Of a stretch of 11,896 nucleotides of DNA, positions 6,806-11,896 are shown piece after piece. This DNA comes from Tissierella_B sp964485455 (GTDB taxonomy: Bacteria > Bacillota > Clostridia > Tissierellales > Tissierellaceae): assembly GCA_964485455.1 (NCBI GenBank), contig CAZAJU010000065.1, positions 1-11,896 of the forward strand, written 5' to 3'. The stretch's first letter is position 1; each line of letters starts with the position of its first letter. The translations under genes were made by a program, and so were the position numbers. The notes beneath the pieces were generated by a model that worked only from the letters and a program-made list of their open reading frames with translations, made no database searches and was not told the DNA's origin.

Positions 6806-8539
6806 TTATTTGTTAATATAAATAGTGAATGTCTCTGTTTGACCATCGTTGTCTCTAACTGATACATAGACTACGTCACCAAATGTATCTAGGTGAGCCT
6901 GAGTAATAACTTTTGATATTGATAAAGTTAATGTTGAAGATGTTGATGGTAGACTGTTTTCTATCGTTTCTTCTACTTTAGTTAATGTACCTGAAACCTT
7001 ATTTGAAGAAACTCCTGTTATGGTAACACTCTTATTAAATACAGCTTCAATTTTCCCCGGTATAGTACCTAATGTAAAGTTTACAGTTATTTCATTTCCA
7101 TTAACAGCTTGTTTCACTCCACCTAACCAAGCAGATTCTAGTCTTAAAGGCGTACTTCCATCTCTATCGCCACCTGTACTAGTCTTTGGTTCTTCTACAA
7201 CTGCAGCTGGTTTGCTTGTATCTTGGTTGTTATTTGCTGTAGTTCCTTCTGGGATTACTACTCCACCGGTACCTGTGATATTAGTTGCACCTTCTTCTGT
7301 AGTAATCTTTGTACTTGGTGTTGTAATGGATGTATCACTAGATGTTGCTGCTACTACAACTTCTTTTACCTCTCCAGTTCCTTCAATTGTAGCCTTTGGA
7401 GCTTCAACACTTACAGTAGTTACACTTCCTGCAACTGAAATAGTAGAGCCTTGAGATACTTCACTTACAACCAAACTTTCTACTTTAGAACCTTCATTTA
7501 CCGTTAATTGTGCATTTGGTGCACTTACAGTAACTGAATCTACAGAAGCATTAGCTAAAACTACCGGAACATCTGCTGCTATATCTAATTGTCCTATAGC
7601 TCCTTCGATTATTACCTTGTCTTCACCATCGTCTATATTGATAACCTCAACTACTGCGCCTTCTTCAGTAACGATTCTTACTGCACCATCTACTCTGGCT
7701 ATTATAAGATTGCTTACTTTGGAAGTACCTTTGATGATAATTGAGTTTTCTCCACCACCTCTAACTACCATTCTTCCACTGATATTAACATTGTCAAGAA
7801 TTAGGTTTCCATCTCCTACACCATCAGCAACTATTAAGTCTCCGCTTATTGTAAGATCCTTAAGAGTAACTCCAGGTACATTTACTATTACGTTACCATT
7901 TTCTAATGTAGTATATTCCGCTGCTTCTTTAACATAAACCTTGAAAATATTGTCCATTACCTTAGCAAATTCTGCTCTTGTAATGTTGTTCTTTGGATTT
8001 ATGGAACCGTTTGAACCAGCAACATAACCTGAATTTATAAGGGCATATAATTCTCCCTTTGCCCACTCAGGAATATTTGCTAAGTCATTAAAACCTGTAG
8101 GTGCAACATCAGTACTTTCTAACTTCAAGGCTCTTGCAATTACTACAAAGGCTTCTGCTCTTGTAATTTGAGCATTTGGATTTAGTTTGTTTCCATCGCC
8201 TTTGAAAGTCTTCATTTGTATGGCTTTAGCCATTTCATCATAAAACCAAGCCCCCGGTTTTACATCTGCGAACATTTCAAGAGATGCCTTTTCAGTAGCA
8301 CCAAATGCTCTATTAATAATAGTTGCCATTTGTGCTCTTGTCAGGTTATCCTTAGGCATAATCTTACCATCAAATCCTGTCAATAATCCATTGTCAATTG
8401 CATGCTGAAGTGCCTCAGTAGACCAGTCTTCAGGCATATCACTAAATACAGGACTAGCATTCCCCCCAACTTCTGCCATTGCCGTCATTGGTGATATTAT
8501 CAATAACAAAGACAGCATTAAAACCATAAGCTTTTTCAT
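6806..8539 (-). CDS. S-layer homology (SLH) domain surface protein with beta-solenoid region
   Basis: Secreted cell-surface protein, probably held to the wall through its SLH domains, which in this family bind secondary cell-wall polysaccharide. The 577-residue product has a signal peptide (1-22, cut after AMA) and three SLH repeats at about 31-80, 89-140 and 149-200, with TRAQ/TRAE motifs at 67-70, 126-129 and 187-190. A Val/Ile/Gly-rich region (about 205-430), rich in short strand-like repeats, includes GVGDGNLILDNV and VRGGGENSI. These resemble a recurrent right-handed beta-helix segment of SLH proteins. A Thr/Asn/Pro-rich linker (431-463) leads to a beta-rich C-terminal domain (464-577) I do not recognise. 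There is no cysteine and no obvious catalytic motif. An in-frame ATG at 8551 directly abuts AAAGGG, so the ATG at 8539, starting MKK, is preferred. It is preceded by its own promoter candidate and followed by two hairpins. Confidence 0.9.
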   Translation of the reverse strand: MKKLMVLMLSLLLIISPMTAMAEVGGNASPVFSDMPEDWSTEALQHAIDNGLLTGFDGKIMPKDNLTRAQMATIINRAFGATEKASLEMFADVKPGAWFYDEMAKAIQMKTFKGDGNKLNPNAQITRAEAFVVIARALKLESTDVAPTGFNDLANIPEWAKGELYALINSGYVAGSNGSINPKNNITRAEFAKVMDNIFKVYVKEAAEYTTLENGNVIVNVPGVTLKDLTISGDLIVADGVGDGNLILDNVNISGRMVVRGGGENSIIIKGTSKVSNLIIARVDGAVRIVTEEGAVVEVINIDDGEDKVIIEGAIGQLDIAADVPVVLANASVDSVTVSAPNAQLTVNEGSKVESLVVSEVSQGSTISVAGSVTTVSVEAPKATIEGTGEVKEVVVAATSSDTSITTPSTKITTEEGATNITGTGGVVIPEGTTANNNQDTSKPAAVVEEPKTSTGGDRDGSTPLRLESAWLGGVKQAVNGNEITVNFTLGTIPGKIEAVFNKSVTITGVSSNKVSGTLTKVEETIENSLPSTSSTLTLSISKVITQAHLDTFGDVVYVSVRDNDGQTETFTIYINK

Positions 8540-8573
8540 AACACTAATCATCCCTTTCTTTTTAAGCTATATA

Positions 8574-8602
8574 ATTATACGAGGTATAGAACCTCGATTA
8601 AT
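8574..8602 (-). promoter_or_regulatory. candidate promoter of the SLH gene with dyad in the spacer
   Basis: On the minus strand a perfect TATAAT (8579-8574) is immediately preceded by a 17-base dyad, CGAGGT-N5-ACCTCG (8596-8580), that exactly fills the -35/-10 spacer. The -35 is poor (ATTAAT at 17-base spacing, or TTAATC at 16). A weak -35 with a dyad in the spacer suggests control by an activator or repressor. Alternatively the dyad is a weak terminator for the upstream cpsB-like gene, since a U run is lacking. Confidence 0.45.
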
Positions 8603-8616
8603 ACATACTCGTATTT

Positions 8617-9417
8617 CTAGAACTTAAATATGGGTTCCAAAGCAAATGCAAAAATTCCAAAACCCTTTTTTCTTATATTTATCTTCTTTGGTTGCAGAAT
8701 TTCAATTTGTTCATCTTTTAGGACCCTTTCTTGATTGTACTGAGTTAGTAACTCAAAATATTCATCTCCAACTAATTGATAAAGAATATCTAGAGCATCT
8801 TCTACCTCTGGAGCCCTACGTTTATTTGAGTGGCTGTCAGTCCCTACAAAATGTATCATATTGTGCTTTAGAAGCACCTCTGCGGTGTTTTTTATACTTG
8901 AGCCATATAAACCTTCAAGGCTTGGTAGATTAAGCTGAGCTAAGGCTCCCATAGAGATATATTTATATAGAATATTAGGATCTTCACAAATTCTTGTATA
9001 TCTTTCAGGATGAGCTATTATAGGAACATATCCCTTAACCGACATATTGTATATAAGCTCCTCAACATAAATTGGAATTTCATTCATAGGTAGTTCAATC
9101 AGTACATATCTACTATCGTTTAGGGTAGAAATTTTTCCTTTCTCTATATCATCTATAAGATCAGGCTTTATATATACTTCATTACCAGTATATACCTCAA
9201 GAGGATTCCCTGCTTTAGCAAGCTCTTTCTTAAGGGCTTCTAGGCTAATCCTCAACTCCTCATTTGTTTTATACACAACACCATCAATATAATGAGGTGT
9301 AGCGATGACTTTATCTATTCCATTTTTAACATATATTTCAGCAATTCTAAGGGACATTTCCATATCCTTTGAGCCATCATCTATATAAGGTAAAATATGA
9401 GAATGTATATCTATCAT
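8617..9417 (-). CDS. CpsB/YwqE-type protein-tyrosine phosphatase (PHP family)
   Basis: Manganese-dependent phosphatase of the PHP superfamily that dephosphorylates the partner tyrosine kinase, so tuning capsule or exopolysaccharide production from the cytoplasm. The 266-residue product shows the metal-ligand set: HSH (His5, His7) in DIHSHILP, His42 in ATPH, Glu80 in TGNE, His136 in IIAHPERY, and Asp194/His196 in GTDSH. The IDDG motif (12-15) is typical of the CpsB group. ATG at 9417 lies 6 bases after AAGGAG and overlaps the kinase stop as ATGA, so the two proteins are probably translationally coupled. The last 17 residues form a basic-hydrophobic tail (KKGFGIFAF...), which could touch the membrane. 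That is inference. It is the last gene of the polysaccharide cluster in this window. Confidence 0.93.
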   Translation of the reverse strand: MIDIHSHILPYIDDGSKDMEMSLRIAEIYVKNGIDKVIATPHYIDGVVYKTNEELRISLEALKKELAKAGNPLEVYTGNEVYIKPDLIDDIEKGKISTLNDSRYVLIELPMNEIPIYVEELIYNMSVKGYVPIIAHPERYTRICEDPNILYKYISMGALAQLNLPSLEGLYGSSIKNTAEVLLKHNMIHFVGTDSHSNKRRAPEVEDALDILYQLVGDEYFELLTQYNQERVLKDEQIEILQPKKINIRKKGFGIFAFALEPIFKF

Positions 9418-10148
9418 CTTCGACTCCTTCTTTTCTTCCTCTTACCCTTATTATTATCCTCATAATAATCTTCATATTGATAATAGCTATAGTCATAGTA
9501 GCTCCTACCCCTTGTAGGAATTTTGTTGAGCACTACACCTATTAAATTCGCATTTACCTTTTCTAATAGTTCTTTAGCATTTATAGCAGCTTCAACATCG
9601 GTTTTCCCAACCTCAACTACCATAATAGTACCATCCGTAATAGTTGAAAGTACAGCACTATCCGTTACTAAATTTATAGGAGGGCTATCCAGTATTATCA
9701 TATCGAACTGGTCTCTCATATCTTCAAGAAAGTCCCTCATTCTCCTAGAACCTAAAAGTTCAGCTGGGTTAGGAGGTATTGGGCCAGATGTAAGTACTGT
9801 GAGGGACTTGATATTTTGATCTCCTCTAAATTCGACTTCAGATATTTTTTTTTCACCCATAAGAATATTTGTAAGACCTTCAAGATTTGTTATACCAAAT
9901 ACCTTGTGAACTCTAGGTTTTCTCATATCACAATCAATCAAAAGTACTCTCTTTTCAGTCTGCGCTATGGAAGTGGCCAAATTACATGCAATTGTAGTCT
10001 TTCCTTCTCCAGGACCTGAAGATGTAACAACAAGGGTCTTTATATTTTTATCAATATTTGTAAACTGTATGTTCGTTCTTAAAGTCCTAAAAGCTTCTGA
10101 AACTAAGCTTTTTGGATTTTTTAACGTGAAAAGTTTGGCGTTCTCCAT
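9414..10148 (-). CDS. CpsD/CapB-type bacterial tyrosine kinase
   Basis: Cytoplasmic BY-kinase that autophosphorylates on a C-terminal tyrosine cluster and regulates polysaccharide assembly with its membrane activator. In 244 residues it shows Walker A SSGPGEGKTT (43-52), Walker A' VLLIDCD with Asp72/Asp74 (68-74), and Walker B IILDSPP (151-157). An N-terminal EAFRTLRTNI (18-27) is typical for this family. Eight tyrosines lie within residues 217-229, followed by a strongly basic tail KGKRKKRRSRR. It lacks the transmembrane domain of the proteobacterial fused form, and that part is the gene just upstream. Two ATGs are adjacent. The second (10148) sits better relative to AGGAGGTGA, which itself overlaps the preceding stop. 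The short spacing and the overlap with the phosphatase gene indicate one operon. Confidence 0.94.
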   Translation of the reverse strand: MENAKLFTLKNPKSLVSEAFRTLRTNIQFTNIDKNIKTLVVTSSGPGEGKTTIACNLATSIAQTEKRVLLIDCDMRKPRVHKVFGITNLEGLTNILMGEKKISEVEFRGDQNIKSLTVLTSGPIPPNPAELLGSRRMRDFLEDMRDQFDMIILDSPPINLVTDSAVLSTITDGTIMVVEVGKTDVEAAINAKELLEKVNANLIGVVLNKIPTRGRSYYDYSYYQYEDYYEDNNKGKRKKRRSRR

Positions 10149-10158
10149 CATTCACCTC

Positions 10159-10833
10159 CTAATCTTCAACAAATGGTATAGTACCTAATACAGGTACACC
10201 TAAGTATTTTTCTACGTCTTCTGGTGTTTTTATAGAGTTATCCAAAAACTCCTTCATAAATGCAATAAATACACCTAGCATAACTCCCAATACTCCCGCT
10301 ATTGCTATATTCATCAATGGTCTTGGACTAATAGGATTGGTAGGTACTTGAGCCGGGTCTATTACCTGAACATTTTCAACCTTCATTATCTCCTTTACAG
10401 TGTCCATGAAAACCTCGGCTGTTTCATTTGCTATATCGGCTGCCAAGGCTGGATCTTCATCAGTTACCTGTATCTTAATAATCTCTGTATCTTTAACTAA
10501 GCTAACATTTACCTTAGAGCCAAATTGAGAATAACTTATGGGTAAATTTAAATTGGCGATAACCTTATCAGATACTGCTCTGGTTTTTATAAGCTCTCCA
10601 TAGGTGGAGACCAACTTCTGATTCAAAATCAAATCATTATATTCAAGAGTATTATCCGATTTATAATCCTGAGGCTTACCTACCATAAGGGTAGTAAATG
10701 CCTGATATTCCTTGTCCAACACATAAAAGCTAACTATCCCACTGATTACCATGGATATAATTAGTAGTCCGATGATTAGCCATATCCATTTCCTCAGTAT
10801 GAAAAAGAGCTCCTTTATGCTTATTTCCTCCAA
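10159..10833 (-). CDS. Wzz/YveK-type chain-length protein and kinase activator
   Basis: Membrane protein of the polysaccharide co-polymerase group. It controls polymer length, and its cytoplasmic C-terminus activates the separate tyrosine kinase. The product of about 224 residues has a short cytoplasmic start (EEISIKELFFILRK), a first membrane segment (about 16-36), an extracytoplasmic Wzz domain, a proline-rich stretch (PTNPISPRP) leading into a second membrane segment (about 172-192), and a cytoplasmic tail ending LGVPVLGTIPFVED. An ATG at 10839 lies only 1 base after AGGAGG. The TTG two codons later (10833) lies 7 bases away and gives the family-like start MEEIS, so I prefer it, with moderate confidence. 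The gene ends 10 bases before the kinase start. It lies 65 bases after the dehydratase gene with no convincing terminator or promoter between. Confidence 0.93.
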   Translation of the reverse strand: MEEISIKELFFILRKWIWLIIGLLIISMVISGIVSFYVLDKEYQAFTTLMVGKPQDYKSDNTLEYNDLILNQKLVSTYGELIKTRAVSDKVIANLNLPISYSQFGSKVNVSLVKDTEIIKIQVTDEDPALAADIANETAEVFMDTVKEIMKVENVQVIDPAQVPTNPISPRPLMNIAIAGVLGVMLGVFIAFMKEFLDNSIKTPEDVEKYLGVPVLGTIPFVED

Positions 10834-10881
10834 CTTCATTCCTCCTATGTCAACTATTTGCTGTTACTTTTAAGCATCGAT

Positions 10882-10899
10882 GAAACTGCTTGTAGTTTC
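10882..10899 (-). other. weak hairpin between dehydratase and wzz-like genes
   Basis: A 6-bp stem, GAAACT/AGTTTC (10882-10887 with 10894-10899), with a 6-base loop begins at the last base of the dehydratase stop codon. No U run follows in the transcript. Read-through into the wzz-like gene seems likely. Confidence 0.3.
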
Positions 10900-11896
10900 T
10901 ACACACCGCTGCAACTAGGTGGGGAACATAGTCCCTCGTTATATTCTATTTTATCTTTGCGTATAGCATCCTTAATTTGAGGATTATTATCTGAACAATA
11001 TGGTGTATAGCTTGGTATAATCCTTGCCAAATTATTTTTTATATCCATTATGCTATCATTTTCTATACTCTTAACGATTCTACCAATATCCATCATTAAG
11101 ATATCATAATTGAATTCCCTTGACTTTTCAATATATATTTTATTATTCTTTGTCTTCAACATATTGTCTTTATCTATCAGTATTTCTTCGTATAGCTTCT
11201 CTCCCGGTCTCAATCCTGTAATTTGAATTGGAATATCAACGTCAGGCTCAAACCCAGATAGTCTTATTAAATCCCTTGCCAAATCTATTATTCGAACTGG
11301 TTCTCCCATATCAAGAACGAATATCTCTCCACCGGTAGCCATAGCTCCTGCTTCAATAACCAGATTACAAGCTTCCGGTATAGTCATAAAGAATCTAATA
11401 ATTCTCTCATCAGTTACGGTTACAGGTCCACCTTCAGCTATTTGCTTTTTAAACAAAGGTATAACACTACCATTACTACCCAAAACATTTCCAAATCTAA
11501 CAGCTACATAATCAGTTTTGCTTATTGAGTTATAGGTCTGGATGATCATCTCTGCAAAACGCTTAGTTGCTCCCATAACATTAGTTGGGTTTACAGCTTT
11601 ATCCGTTGAAATAAGTACGAATTTCTCAACGTGATACTTATCTGCATCTTGTACCACATTCAAGGTTCCTAGTACATTATTCTTTATAGCAGCCTTTGGA
11701 TTATTTTCCATAAGAGGTACGTGTTTATGGGCAGCAGCATGAAAAATAACTTGTGGTTTGGTAGCCCCTATAATCTCATCCATTCTGCTCTTATCTCTAA
11801 CTGAGGCTATAATAGGGTTTAAATTTAGCTCTTTATAATTATGTAATAATTCAAGCTGTATATCATATAAGTTGTTTTCATAAATATCTACAATTA
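10899..11896 (-). CDS. FlaA1/CapD-type nucleotide-sugar 4,6-dehydratase/epimerase, cut by window edge
   Basis: C-terminal 331 residues of a polysaccharide biosynthesis protein of the extended short-chain dehydrogenase family. Members act on UDP-GlcNAc as 4,6-dehydratases or epimerases to feed capsule, EPS or glycan synthesis. The frame is open to the window's right edge (last full codon at 11894) and begins IVDIYENN, part of the nucleotide-binding fold, so the ATG at 11783 is internal and not the start. Visible motifs are AAAHKHVPLM (53-62), STDKA (96-100), NPTNVMGATKR (102-112) and, later, RPGEKLYEE. The usual active-site Tyr of YxxxK is Met here (MGATK), as in the FlaA1/PglF/WbpM group. Members often carry N-terminal membrane helices, which would lie outside the window. 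The C-terminus ends in an unusual CSPPSCSGV tail. Substrate and product are not determinable from this fragment. Confidence 0.92.
   Translation of the reverse strand, partial: IVDIYENNLYDIQLELLHNYKELNLNPIIASVRDKSRMDEIIGATKPQVIFHAAAHKHVPLMENNPKAAIKNNVLGTLNVVQDADKYHVEKFVLISTDKAVNPTNVMGATKRFAEMIIQTYNSISKTDYVAVRFGNVLGSNGSVIPLFKKQIAEGGPVTVTDERIIRFFMTIPEACNLVIEAGAMATGGEIFVLDMGEPVRIIDLARDLIRLSGFEPDVDIPIQITGLRPGEKLYEEILIDKDNMLKTKNNKIYIEKSREFNYDILMMDIGRIVKSIENDSIMDIKNNLARIIPSYTPYCSDNNPQIKDAIRKDKIEYNEGLCSPPSCSGV

Noticed and set aside
7020..7937. Long plus-strand open frames opposite the SLH gene
   Set aside because: They are antisense shadows of a Val/Thr-rich reading frame with a clear signal peptide and SLH motifs on the minus strand, and they have no ribosome binding sites.
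10847..10852. TTGACA before the wzz-like gene as a promoter
   Set aside because: It directly abuts the ribosome binding site, leaving no room for a -10 element and a transcript start upstream of the gene.
10899..11783. ATG at 11783 as the true start of the dehydratase gene
   Set aside because: The same frame continues without a stop to the window edge, encodes the conserved IVDIYENN and SVRDKSR segments, and the ATG has no ribosome binding site.

Overview
The window reads as chromosomal DNA of a low-GC, AT-rich Firmicute of the Clostridia. An order such as Tissierellales is a guess from style only. The signs are AGGAGG-type ribosome binding sites, AT-rich intergenic hairpins, an SLH-anchored surface protein, and the Gram-positive split form of the capsule regulators (separate Wzz-like, kinase and phosphatase proteins). 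All eight genes lie on the minus strand, so transcription runs from the right edge to the left. No tRNA, rRNA, CRISPR array, transposase or phage gene was seen.

Layout in transcription order. (1) 11896-8617: polysaccharide genes. A FlaA1/CapD-type nucleotide-sugar dehydratase (cut by the right edge) is followed by a Wzz-type chain-length/kinase-activator protein, a CpsD-type tyrosine kinase and a CpsB-type PHP-family tyrosine phosphatase. The last three are tightly packed. (2) 8616-6770: an SLH-domain surface protein with its own probable promoter and two tandem 3' hairpins. (3) 6672-4922: a secreted phosphodiester glycosidase (NAGPA family) with a good sigma-A-like promoter and a terminator, so it looks monocistronic. 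Its catalytic domain carries a duplicated insertion. (4) 4875-1: a MacB-like export system of ATPase, double-FtsX permease and HlyD-type adaptor, closed by a hairpin. A degenerate heptanucleotide array containing a 100-N assembly gap separates permease from adaptor.

Taken together this is a cell-envelope block. Sugar precursor synthesis, length control and phospho-regulation of a surface polysaccharide sit next to a protein that typically binds cell-wall polymers, an enzyme that could act on phosphodiester-linked glycans, and an exporter. The functional link between the parts is inference from proximity. The gene families are ordinary. The most unusual items are the heptad array and its 55-bp repeated flanks at the gap, the duplicated insert in the glycosidase, the homologous hairpins bracketing that gene, and the dyad filling the promoter spacer of the SLH gene.
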